From Coriaria nepalensis (taxonomy: Eukaryota > Streptophyta > Magnoliopsida > Cucurbitales > Coriariaceae): a stretch of DNA of 64,000 nucleotides. The notes beneath the pieces are model-generated. The model saw only the letters and a list, made by a program, of their open reading frames with translations. It was not told the origin of the DNA and did not search any database. Shown here in pieces: positions 13,052-25,234 of the stretch. The first letter of the stretch is position 1. The number at the start of each line of letters is the position of its first letter. The DNA lies in contig CP114482.1 in assembly GCA_027186245.1 (NCBI GenBank), positions 20,665,209-20,729,208 of the forward strand. Direction: 5' to 3'. The translations under genes were made by a program, and so were the position numbers.

Positions 13052-14735
13052 TAATCTCTTGAAGACAACAATGCATTATTTTAGCCTTAAAAAGCATATC
13101 ATTCAGTCTTTTAATATCATTAAATTGTTTGGAAGCACTTCGAACCAATTCTATTTGTGCATTTGAGACACGACTTTCATACATAACTTGCAATTGATCT
13201 ATTGAAGGCAACTATGCATTTTTTTAGCCTTAAAGTCATATTTTTGCGTCTCTTTTAGTCAGTAAATCATTCTAAATCACTTCGAATGAAATTCGGCCTT
13301 TAAACATCACTTTCGTGCATAACTTCCAGTTGATGTATTGAAGGCAACAATGCATTTGTTTAGCCTTAAAGTCATGTCAATGAGTCTCTTCTAGTAGTTA
13401 AATCATTCTAAATTAAGTCGACCGAATTTTATTTTCGCCCTTCAAACATGATTTTATTACATAACTTGCAATTAATCTATTGAAGACAACAATGCATTAT
13501 TTTAGCCTTAAAAAGCATATCATTCAGTCTTTCCATAGCATTAAATTGTTTGGAAGCACTTCGAACCAATTCTATTTGTGCATTTGAGACACGACTTTCA
13601 TACATAACTTGCAATTGATCTATTGAAGGCAACTATGCATTTTTTTAGCCTTAAAGTCATATTATTGCATCTCTTTTAGTCAGTAAATCATTCTAAATCA
13701 TTTCGAATGAAATTCGGCCTTTAAACATGACTTTCGTGCATAACTTGCAGTTGATCTATTGAAGGCAACAATGCATTTGTTTAGCCTTAAAGTCATGTCA
13801 ATGAGTCTCTTCTAGTCGTTAAATCATTCTAAATTAAGTCGAACGAATTCTATTTTCGCCCTTCAAACATGATTTTATTACATAACTTGCAATTAATCTC
13901 TTGAAGACAACAATGCATTATTTTAGCCTTAAACAGCATATCATTCAGTCTTTTAATATCATTAAATTGTTTGGAAGCACTTCGAACCAATTCTATTTGT
14001 GCATTTGAGACACGACTTTCATACATAACTTGCAATTGATCTATTGAAGGCAACTATGCATTTTTTTTGCCTTAAAGTCATATTTTTGCGTCTCTTTTAG
14101 TCAGTAAATCATTCTAAATCACTTCGAATGAAATTCGGCCTTTAAACATCACTTTCGTGCATAACTTCCAGTTGATGTATTGAAGGCAACAATGCATTTG
14201 TTTAGCCTTAAAGTCATGTCAATGAGTCTCTTCTAGTAGTTAAATCATTCTAAATTAAGTCGACCGAATTTTATTTTCGCCCTTCAAACATGATTTTATT
14301 ACATAACTTGCAATTAATCTATTGAAGACAACAATGCATTATTTTAGCCTTAAAAAGCATATCATTCAGTCTTTCCATAGCATTAAATTGTTTGGAAGCA
14401 CTTCGAACCAATTCTATTTGTGCATTTGAGACACGACTTTCATACATAACTTGCAATTGATCTATTGAAAGCAACTATGCATTTTTTTATTCTTAAAGTC
14501 ATATTTTTGCGTCTCTTTTAGTTAGTAAATCATTCTAAATCACTTCGAATTAAATTAAGCCTTTAAACATGACTTTCGTGCATAACTTGCAGTTGATCTA
14601 TTGAAGGCAAGAATGCATTTGTTTAGCCTTAAAGTCATGTCAATGAGTCTCTTGTAGTCGTTAAATCATTCTAAATTAAGTCGAACGAATTCTACTTTCG
14701 CCCTTCAAACATGATTGTATTACATAACTTGCAAT
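13052..14735 (+). repeat. Duplicated 842 bp two-trimer block and a copy of HOR units 4-5
   Basis: A unit starting TAATCTCTTGAAGAC at 13,052 recurs at 13,894, exactly 842 bp later. Each is followed by a unit with TCTTTCCATAGC. The second of these, from 14,315, carries AAAGCAACTATG, TTAGTTAGTAAATC, AAGAATGCAT and TCTTGTAGTC, and so follows HOR unit positions at 9,684 onward at an offset of 4,631 bp (11 units). The similarity continues past 14,735 into the GGCTATTG unit. Two identical 67-codon minus-strand frames (13,008-13,211 and 13,850-14,053) are by-products of this duplication. Confidence 0.78.
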
Positions 14736-17700
14736 TAGGCTATTGGAGACAACAATGCATTGTTTTAGCCATAAAAAGCATATCATTCAATCTTTTCATA
14801 TCATTAAATTGTTTGGAAGCACTTCGAACCAATTCTATTTTCGCATTTAAGACACGACTTTCATACATAACTTGCAATTGATCTGTTGAAGGCAACTATG
14901 CATTTTTTTAGCCTTAAAGTCATATTTTTGCGTCTCTTTTAGTCAGTAAATGCTTCTAAATCACTTCGAACGAAATTCGGCCTTTACACATGACTTTCGT
15001 GCATAACTTGCAGTTAATCTATTGAAGGCAACAATGCATTTGTTTAGCCTTAAATTCATGTCAATGAGTCTCTTCTAGTCGTTAAATCATTCTAAATTAA
15101 GTCGAAGGAATTCTATTTTCGCCCTTCAAACATGATTTTATTACATAACTTGCAATTAATCTATTGAAGACAACAATGCATTATTTTAGCCTTAAAAAGC
15201 ATATCATTTAGTCTTTTCATATCATTAAATTGTAAGGAAGCACTTCGAACCAATTCTATTTGTGCATTTGCGACACGACTTGCATACATAACTTGCAATT
15301 GATCTGTTGAAGGCAACTATGCATTTTTTTAGCCTTAAAGTCATATTTTTGCGTCTCTTTTAGTCAGTAAATCATTCTAAATCACTTCGAATGAAATTCG
15401 GCCTTTAAACATGGCTTTCGTGCATAACTTGGAGTTGAGCTATTGAAGGCAAAAATGCATTCGTTTAGCCTTAAAGTCATGTTAATGAGTCTCTTCTCGT
15501 CGTTAAATCATTCTAAATTAAATCGAACGAATTCTATTTTCGCCCTTCAAACATGATTTTATTACATAACTTGCAATTAGGCTATTGAAGACAACAATGC
15601 ATTATTTTAGCCATAAAAAGCATGTCATTCAGTCTTTTCATATCACTAAATTGTTTGGAAGCACTTCGAACCAATTCTATTTTTGCATTTAAGACACGAC
15701 TTTCATGCATAACTTGCAATTGATCTACTGAAGGCAACACTCCATTTTTTTAGCCTTAAAGTCATATTATTGCGTCTCTTTTAGTCAGTAAATCATTCTA
15801 AATCACTTCGAATGAAATTCGGCCTTTAAACATGACTTTCGTGGATAACTTGCAGTTGATCTATTGAAGGCAACAATGCATTTGTTTAGCCTTAAAGTCA
15901 TGTCAATGAGTCTCTTCTAGTCGTTAAATCATTCTAAATTAAGTCGAACGAATTCTATTTTCGCCCTTCAAACATGATTTTATTACATAACTTGCAATTA
16001 ATATATTGAAGACAACAATGCATTATTTTAGACTTAAAAAGCATATCATTCAGTCTTTTCATAGCATTAAATTGTTTGGAAACACTTCGAACCAATTCTA
16101 TTTGTGCATTTGAGACACGACTTTCATACATAACTTGCAATTGATCTATTGCAGGCAACTATGCATTTTTTGAGCCTTAAAGTCATATTATTGCGTCTCT
16201 TTTAGTCAGTAAATCATTCTAAATCACTTCGAATGAAATTAAGACTTTAAACATGACTTTCGTGCATAACTTGCAGTTGATCTATTGAAGGCAACAATGC
16301 ATTTGTTTAGCCTTAAAGTCATGTCAAGGAGTCTCTTCTAGTCGTTAAATCATTCTAAATTAAGTCGAACGAATTCTATTTTCGCCCTTCAAACATGATT
16401 TTATTACATAACTTGCAATTAGGCTATTGAAGACAACAATGCATTGTTTTAGCCATAAAAAGCATATCATTCAATCTTTTCATATCATTAAATTGTTTGG
16501 AAGCACTTCGAACCAATTCTATTTTTGCATTTAAGACACGACTTGCATACATAACTTGCCATTGATCTACTGAAGGCAACTATGCATTTTTTTAGCCTTA
16601 AAGTCATATTTTTGCGTCTCTTTTAGTCAGTAAATCATTCTAAATCACTTCGAATGAAATTCGGCCTTTAAACATGACTTTCGTGCATAGCTTGCAGTTG
16701 AACTATTGAAGGCAACAATGCATTTGTTTAGCCTTAAAGTCATGTCAATGAGTCTCTTCTAGTCGTTAAATCATTCTAAATTAAGTTGAATGAATTCTAT
16801 TTTCGCCCTTCAAACATGATTTTATTACATAACTTGCAATTAATCTATTGAAGACAACAATGCATTATTTTAGCCTTAAAAAGCATATCATTCAGTCTTT
16901 TGATATCATTAAATTGTTCGGAAGCTCTTCGAACCAATTCTATTTGTGCATTTGAGACACGACTTTCATACATAACTTGCAATTGATCCATTGAAGGCAA
17001 CTATGCATTTTTTTAGCCTTAAAGTCATATTTTTGCGTCTCTTTTAGTCAGTAAATCATTCTAAATCACTTCGAATGAAATTCGGCCTTTAAACATCACT
17101 TTCGCGCATAACTTCCTGTTGATGTATTGAAGGCAACAATGCATTTGTTTAGCCTTAAAGTCATGTCAATGAGTCTCTTCTAGTCGTTAAATCGTTCTAA
17201 ATTAAGTCGAACGAATTCTATTTTCGCCCTTCAAACATGATTTTATTACATAACTTGCAATTAATCTATTGAAGACAACAATGCATTATTTTAGCCTTAA
17301 AAAGCATATCATTCAGTCTTTTGATATCATTAAATTGTTCGGAAGCACTTCGAACCAATTCTATTTGTGCATTTGAGACACGACTTTCATACATAACTTG
17401 CAATTTGATCTATTGAAGGCAACTATCCATTTTTTTAGCCTTAAAGTCATATTATTGCGTCCCTTTTAGTCAGTAAATCATTCTAAATCACTTCGAACGA
17501 AATTCGGCCTTTAAACATGACTTTCGTCCATAACTTGCAGTTAATCTATTGAAGGCAACAATGCATTTGTTTAGCCTTAAAGTCATGTCAATGAGTCTTT
17601 TCTAGCCGTTAAATCATTCTAAATTAAGTCGAACGAATTCTATTTTCGCCCTTCAAACATGATTTTATTACATAACTTGCAATTGGGCTATTGAAGACAA

Positions 17701-20611
17701 CAATGCATTGTTTTAGCCATAAAAAGCATATCATTCAATCTTTTCATATCATTAAATTGTTTGGAAGCACTTCGAACCAATTCTATTTTTGCATTTAAGA
17801 CACGACTTTCATACATAACTTGCAATTGATCTATTGAAGGCAACTATGCATTTTTTTAGCCTTAAAGTCATATTTTTGCGTCTCTTTTAGTCATTAATTT
17901 TTCTAAATCACTTCGAATGAAATTCGGCCGTTAAACATGACTTTCGTGCATAACTTGCAGTTGATCTATTGAAGGCAACAATGCGTTTGTTTAGCCTTAA
18001 AGTCATGTCAATGAGTCTCTTCTAGTCGTTAAATCATTCTAAATTAAGTCGAACGAATTCTATTTTCGCCCTTCAAACATGATTTTCTAGAATAACTTGC
18101 AATTAATCTATTGAAGACAACAATTCATTATTTTAGCCTTAAAAAGCATATCATTCAGTCTTCTCATATCATTAAATTGTTTGGAAGCACTTCGAACCAA
18201 TTCTATTTGTGCATTTGAGACACGACTTTCATACATAACTTGCAATTGATCTATTGAAGGCAACTATGCATTTTTTTAGCCTTAAAGTCATATTATTGCG
18301 TCTCTTTTAGTCAGTAAATCATTGTAAATCACTTGGAATGAAATTCGACCTTTAAACACGACTTTCGTGCATAACTTGGAGTTGATCTATTGAAGGCAAA
18401 AATGCATTTGTTTAGCCTTAAAGTCATGCCAATGAGTCTCTTCCAGTCATTAAATCATTCAAAATTAAGTCGAACGAATTCTCTTTTCGCCCTTCAAACA
18501 TGATGTTATTACATAACTTGCAATTAATCTATTGAAGACAACAATGCATTATTTTAGCCTTAAAAAGCATATCATTAAATTGTTTGGAAGCACTTCGAAC
18601 CAATTCTGTTTGTGCATTTGCGACACAACTTTCATACATGACTTGCAATTGATCTATTAAAGGCAACTATGCATTTTTTTAGCCTTAAAGTCATATTATT
18701 GCGTCTCTTTTAGGCAGTAAATCATTCTAAATCACTTCGAATGAAATTCGGCCTTTAAACATGACTTTCGTGCATAACTTGGAATTGATCTATTGAAGGC
18801 AAAAATGCATTTGTTTAGCCTTAAAGTCATGTTAATGAGTCTCGTCTAGTCGTTAAATCATTCTAAATTAAGTCGAATGAATTCTATTTTCGCCCTTCAA
18901 ACATGATTTTCTTACATTACTTGCAATTAATCTATTGAAGACAACAATGCATTATTTTAGCCGTAAAAAGCATATCATTCAGTCTTTTCATATCAATAAA
19001 TTGTTTGGAAGCACTTCGAACCAATTCTATTTGTGCATTTGAGACACGACTTTCATACATAACTTGCAATTGATCTATTGAAGGCAACTATGCATTTTTT
19101 CAGCCTTAAAGTCATAATTTTGCGTCTCTTTTAGTCAGTAAATCATTCTAAATCACTTCGAATGAAATTCGGCCTTTAAACATGACTTTCGTGCATAACT
19201 TGGAATTGATCTATTGAAGGCAAAAATGCATTTGTTTAGCCTTAAAGTCATGTCAATGAGTCGCTTCTAGTCGTTAAATCATTCTAAATTAAGTTGAACG
19301 AATTCTATTTTCGCCCTTCAAACATGATTTTATGACATAACTTGCAATTAATCTATTGAAGACAACAATGCATTGTTTTAGCCATAAAAAGGATATCATT
19401 CAATCTTTTCATATCATTAAATTGTTTAGAAGCACTTGGAACCAATTCTATTTGTGCATTTGAGACACGACTTTCATACATAACTTGCAATTGATCTATT
19501 GAAGACAACTATGCATTTTTTTAGCCTTAAAGTCATATTATTGCGTCTCTTTTAGTCTGCAAATCATTCTAAATCATTTCGAATGAAATTCGGCCCTTAA
19601 ACATGACTTTCGTGCATAACTTGGAGTTGATCTATTGAAGGCAACAACGCATTTGTTTAGCCTTAAAGTCATGTCAATGAGTCTCTTCTAGTCGTTAAAT
19701 TATTCTAAATTAAGTCGAACGAATTCTATTTCCGCCCTTCCAACATGATTTTATTACATAACTTGCAATTAGGCTATTGAAGACAACAATGCATTGTTTT
19801 AGCCATAAAAAGCATATCATTCAATCTTTTCATATCATTAAATTGTTTGGAAGCACTTCGAACCAATTCTATTTTTGCATTTAAGACACGACTTTCATAC
19901 ATAACTTGCAATTGATCTATTGAAGGCAACTATGCATTTTTTTAGCCTTAAAGTCATGTTATTGCGTCTCTTTTAGTTAGTAAATCATTCTAAATCACTT
20001 CGAATGAAATTCGGCCGTTAAACATGACTTTCGTTCATAACTTGGAGTTGATCTATTGAAGGCAAAAATGCATTTGTTTAGCCTTAAAGTCATGTCAATG
20101 AGTCTTTTCTAGTCGTTAAAGCATTCTAAATTAAGTCGAACGAATTCTATTTTCGCCATTCAAACATGATTTTATTACATAACTTGCAATTAATCTATTG
20201 AAGACAACAATGCATTATTTTAGCCTTAAAAAGCATATGATTTAGTCTTTTCATATCATTAAATTGTTTGGAAGCACTTCGAACCAGTTCTATTTGTGCA
20301 TTTGAGACACGACTTTCATACATAACTTGCAATTGATCTATTGAAGGCAACTATACATTTTTTTAGCCTTAAAGTCATATTTTTGCGTCTCTTTTAGTCA
20401 GTAAATCATTCTAAATCACTTCGAATGAAATTAAGCCTTTAAACATGACTTTCGTGCATAACTTGGAGTTGATCTATTGAAGGCAACAACGCATTTGTTT
20501 AGCCTTAAAGTCATGTCAATGAGTCTCTTCTAGTCGTTAAATCATTCTAAATTAAGTCGAACGAATTCTATTTTCGCCCCTCAAACATGATTTTATTACA
20601 TAACTTGCGAT
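14736..20611 (+). repeat. Subfamily 1 mosaic without a clear HOR
   Basis: About fourteen trimers whose variant combinations do not repeat with one period. A monomers starting TAGGCTATTG alternate irregularly with TAATCTATTG ones. Adjacent copies of the GATATCATTAAATTGTTCGG unit occur near 16.9 and 17.3 kb. An 18 bp deletion lies in the A monomer near 18,570. Private point changes are more frequent here than in the ordered HOR blocks, which suggests an older or less recently homogenised stretch. No gene-like sequence is visible. Confidence 0.8.
18568..18576 (+). other. Slippage deletion of 18 bp in an A monomer
   Basis: Normal subfamily 1 A monomers contain CATATCATT twice, separated by CAGTCTTTT. 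Here only one CATATCATT remains and the intervening 9 bases are gone, so the monomer runs from GCATATCATT straight into AAATTG. Loss of exactly one direct repeat plus the spacer is the expected product of replication slippage or single-strand annealing between the two 9-mers. Confidence 0.9.
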
Positions 20612-21031
20612 TAGGCTATTGAAGACAACAATGCATTGTTTTAGCCATAAAAAGCATATCATTCAATCTTTTCATATCATTAAATTGTTTGGAAGCACTT
20701 CGAACCAATTCTATTTTTGCATTTAAGACACGACTTTCATACATAACTAGCAATTGATCTACTGAAGGCAACTATGCATTTTTTTAGCCTTAAAGTCTTA
20801 TTATTGCATCTCTTTTAGTCATTAATTTTTCTAAATCACTTCGAATGAAATTCGGCCGTTAAACATGACTTTCATGCATAACTTGCAGTTGATCTATTGA
20901 AGGCAACAATGGGTTTGTTTAGCCTTAAAGTCATGTCAATGAGTCTCTTCTAGTCGTTAAATCATTCTAAATTAATTCGAACGAATTCTATTTTCGCCTT
21001 TCAAACAAGATTTTCTTACATAACTTGCAAT

Positions 21032-22292
21032 TAATCTATTGAAGACAACAATGCATTGTTTTAGCCATAAAAAGGATATCATTCAATCTTTCCATATCAT
21101 TAAATTGTTTGGAAGCACTTCGAACCAATTCTATTTGTGCATTTGCGACACGACTTTCATACATAACTTGCAATTGATCTATTAAAGGCAACTATGCATT
21201 TTTTTAGCCTTAAAGTCATATTTTTGCGTCTCTTTTAGTCTGTAAATCATTCTAAATCACTTCGAATGAAATTCGGCCTTTAAACATGACTTTCGTGCAT
21301 AACTTGGAGTTGATCTATTAAAGGCAACAATGCGTTTGTTTAGCCTTAAAGTCATGTCAATGAGTCTCTTCTAGTCGTTAAATCATTCTAAATTAAGTCG
21401 AACGAATTCTATTTTCGCCCTTCAAACATGATTTTATTACATAACTTGCAATTAGGCTATTGAAGACAACAATGCATTGTTTTAGCCATAAAAAGCATAT
21501 CATTAAATCTTTTCATATCATTAAATTGTTTGGAAGCACTTCGAACCAATTCTAGTTTTGCATTTAAGACACGACTTTCATACATAACTTACAATTGATC
21601 TTCTGAAGGCAACTATGCATTTTTTTAGCCTTAAAGTCATTTTTTGCATCTCTTTTAGTCAGTAAATCATTCTAAATCACTTAGAATGAAATTAAGCCTT
21701 TAAACATGACTTTCGTGCATAACTTGCAGTTGATCTATTGAAGGCAACAATGAATTTGTTTAGCCCTAAAGTCATGTCAATGAGTCTCTTCTAGTCGTTA
21801 AATCATTCTAAATTAAGTCGAACGAATTTTATTTTCGCCCTTCAAACATGATTTTATTACATAACTTGCAATTAGGCTATTGAAGACAACAATGCATTGT
21901 TTTAGCCATAAAAAGCATATCATTCAATCTTTTCATATCATTAAATTGTTTGGAAGCACTTCGAACCAATTCTATTTTTGCATTTAAGACACGACTTTCA
22001 TACATAACTTGCAATTGATCTACTGAAGGCAACTATGCATTTTTTTAGCCTTAAAGTCTTATTATTGCATCCCTTTTAGTCATTAATTTTTCTAAATCAC
22101 TTCGAATGAAATTCGGCCGTTAAACATGACTTTCGTGCATAACTTGCAATTGATCTATCATAGGCAACAATGCATTTGTTTAGCCTTAAAGTCATGTCAC
22201 TGAGTCTCTTCTAGTCATTAAATCATTCTAAATTAGTTCGAACGAGTTCTATTTTCGCTCTTCAAATATTATTTTCCTACATAACTTGTAAT
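21032..22292 (+). repeat. 3-trimer HOR (~1,261 bp), copy 1
   Basis: Units at 21,032, 21,453 and 21,873. Order of marks: GGATATCATT in the first A, TACAATTGATCTTCTGAAG at the second A/B junction (21,601), and TTAATTTTTCTAAATC plus CTATCATAGGCAAC in the third unit (22,157). The same order recurs at offsets of about 1,680 and 2,942 bp. The unit just upstream (20,612, with CTAGCAATTG near 20,747) is the one that reappears inside copy 2. The third unit ends with a C monomer that has subfamily 2 features. Confidence 0.8.
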
Positions 22293-23973
22293 TAATCTAT
22301 TGAAGACAACAATGCATTGTTTTAGCCATAAAAAGGATATGATTCAATCTTTTCATATCATTAAATTGTTTGGAAGCACTTCGAACCAATTCTATTTGTG
22401 CATTTGCGACACGACTTTCATACATAACTTGCAATTGATCTATTAAAGGCAACTATGCATTTTTTTAGCCTTAAAGTCATATTTTTGCGTCTCTTTTAGT
22501 CTGTAAATCATTCTAAATCACTTCGAATGAAATTCGGCCGTTAAACATGACTTTCGTGCATAACTTGCAGTTGATCTATTGAAGGCAACAACGCATTTGT
22601 TTAGCCTTAAAGTCATGTCAATGAGTCTCTTCTAGTCGTTAAATCATTCTAAATTAAGTCGAACGAATTCTATTTTCGCCCCTCAAACATGATTTTATTA
22701 CATAACTTGCGATTAGGCTATTGAAGACAACAATGCATTGTTTTAGCCATAAAAAGCATATCATTCAATCTTTTCATATCATTAAATTGTTTGAAAGCAC
22801 TTCGAACCAATTCTATTTTTGCATTTAAGACACGACTTTCATACATAACTAGCAATTGATCTACTGAAGGCAACTATGCATTTTTTTAGCCTTAAAGTCT
22901 TATTATTGCATCTCTTTTAGTCATTAATTTTTCTAAATCACTTCGAACGAAATTCGGCCGTTAAACATGACTTTCGTGCATAACTTGCAGTTGATCTATT
23001 AAAGGCAACAATGCATTTGTTTAGCCTTAAAGTCATGTCAATGAGTTTCTTCTAGTCGTTAAATCATTCTAAATTAATTCGAACGAATTCTATTTTCGCC
23101 CTTCAAACATGATTTTATTACATAACTTGCAATTAATCTATTGAAGACAACAATGCATTGTTTTAGCCATAAAAAGCATATCATTCAGTCTTTTCATATC
23201 ATTAAATTGTTTGGAAGCACTTCGAACCAATTCTATTTTTGCATTTAAGACACGACTTTCATACATAACTTACAATTGATCTTCTGAAGGCAACTATGCA
23301 TTTTTTTAGCCTTAAAGTCATTTTTTGCATCTCTTTTAGTCAGTAAATCATTCTAAATCACTTAGAATGAAATTAAGCCTTTAAACATGACTTTCGTGCA
23401 TAACTTGCAGTTGATCTATTGAAGGCAACAATGAATTTGTTTAGCCTTAAAGTCATGTCAATGAGTCTCTTCTAGTCGTTAAATCATTCTAAATTAAGTC
23501 GAACGAATTCTATTTTCGCCCTTCAAACATGATTTTATTACATAACTTGCAATTAGGCTATTGAAGACAACAATGCATTGTTTTAGCCATAAAAAGCATA
23601 TCATTCAATCTTTTCATATCATTAAATTGTTTGGAAGCACTTCGAACCAATTCTATTTTTGCATTTAAGACACGACTTTCATACATAACTTGCAATTGAT
23701 CTACTGAAGGCAACTATGCATTTTTTTAGCCTTAAAGTCTTATTATTGCATCCCTTTTAGTCATTAATTTTTCTAAATCACTTCGAATGAAATTCGGCCG
23801 TTAAACATGACTTTCGTGCATAACTTGCAATTGATCTATCATAGGCAACAATGCATTTGTTTAGCCTTAAAGTCATGTCACTGAGTCTCTTCTAGTCATT
23901 AAATCATTCTAAATTAGTTCGAACGAGTTCTATTTTCGCCCTTCAAATATTATTTTCTTACATAACTTGTAAT
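22293..23973 (+). repeat. HOR copy 2 with an extra trimer (1,681 bp)
   Basis: Four units at about 22,293, 22,713, 23,133 and 23,553. The first, third and fourth match copy 1 (TTCTGAAGG at 23,282, CTATCATAGG at 23,837). The second, with GCGATTAGGCTATTG and CTAGCAATTG near 22,849, matches the unit at 20,612-21,031, so it is an added or transposed trimer. The marker spacing of 1,681 bp here, against 1,261 bp to the next copy, shows a change of exactly one unit. Confidence 0.8.
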
Positions 23974-25234
23974 TAATCTATTGAAGACAACAATGCATTG
24001 TTTTAGCCATAAAAAGGATATGATTCAATCTTTTCATATCATTAAATTGTTTGGAAGCACTTCGAACCAATTCTATTTGTGCATTTGCGACACGACTTTC
24101 ATACATAACTTGCAATTGATCTATTGAAGGCAACTATGCATTTTTTTAGCTTTAAAGTCATATTTTTGCATCTCTTTTAGTCAGTAAATCATTCTAAATC
24201 ACTTCGAACGAAATTCGGCCTTTAAACATGACTTTCGTGCATAACTTGGAGTTGATCTATTGAAGGCAAAAATGCATTTGTTTAGCCTTAAAGTCATGTC
24301 AATGAGTCTCTTCTAGTCGTTAAATCATTCTAAATTAAGTCGAACGAATTCTATTTTCGCCCTTCAAACATGATTTTATTACATAACTTGCAATTAGGCT
24401 ATTGAAGACAACAATGCATTGTTTTAGCCATAAAAAGCATATCATTCAATCTTTTCATATCATTAAATTGTTTGGAAGCACTTCGAACCAATTCTAGTTT
24501 TGCATTTAAGACACGACTTTCATACATAACTTACAATTGATCTTCTGAAGGCAACTATGCATTTTTTTAGCCTTAAAGTCATTTTTTGCATCTCTTTTAG
24601 TCAGTAAATCATTCTAAATCACTTAGAATGAAATTAAGCCTTTAAACATGACTTTCGTGCATAACTTGCAGTTGATCTATTGAAGGCAACAATGAATTTG
24701 TTTAGCCTTAAAGTCATGTCAATGAGTCTCTTCTAGTCGTTAAATCATTCTAAATTAAGTCGAACGAATTCTATTTTCGCCCTTCAAACATGATTTTATT
24801 ACATAACTTGCAATTAGGCTATTGAAGACAACAATGCATTGTTTTAGCCATAAAAAGCATATCATTCAGTCTTTTCATGTCATTAAATTGTTTGGAAGCA
24901 CTTCGAACCAATTCTATTTTTGCATTTAAGACACGACTTTCATACATAACTTGCAATTGATCTACTGAAGGCAACTATGCATTTTTTTAGCCTTAAAGTC
25001 TTATTATTGCATCCCTTTTAGTCATTAATTTTTCTAAATTACTTCGAATGAAATTCGGCCGTTAAACATGACTTTCGTGCATAACTTGCAATTGATCTAT
25101 CATAGGCAACAATGCATTTGTTTAGCCTTAAAGTCATGTCACTGAGTCTCTTCTAGTCATTAAATCATTCTAAATTAGTACGAACGAGTTCTATTTTCGC
25201 CCTTCAAATATTATTTTCTTACATAACTTGTAAT
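23974..25234 (+). repeat. 3-trimer HOR, copy 3 (1,261 bp)
   Basis: Units at 23,974, 24,395 and 24,815, with the same marker order as copy 1: GGATATGATT, TTCTGAAGG at 24,543 and CTATCATAGG at 25,099. It lacks the extra trimer of copy 2. Private changes include CATGTCATTAAATTG near 24,877. The last C monomer again carries GTCACTGAGTC, TATTATTTTC and CTTGTAAT, which are subfamily 2 features. Confidence 0.8.

Noticed and set aside
13008..13211. 67-codon minus-strand frame, repeated at 13,850-14,053 and with changes at 15,955-16,158
   Set aside because: It reads the complement of an A monomer and a bit of the C before it. It is open only where chance changes remove stops, and its copies follow the 842 bp satellite duplication.
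13850..14053. Second copy of the 67-codon minus-strand frame
   Set aside because: Produced by duplication of the satellite block, not by conservation of a gene.
15955..16158. Diverged 67-codon minus-strand frame
   Set aside because: Same satellite position as the two above; its differences are those of the monomer variant, with no sign of coding constraint.
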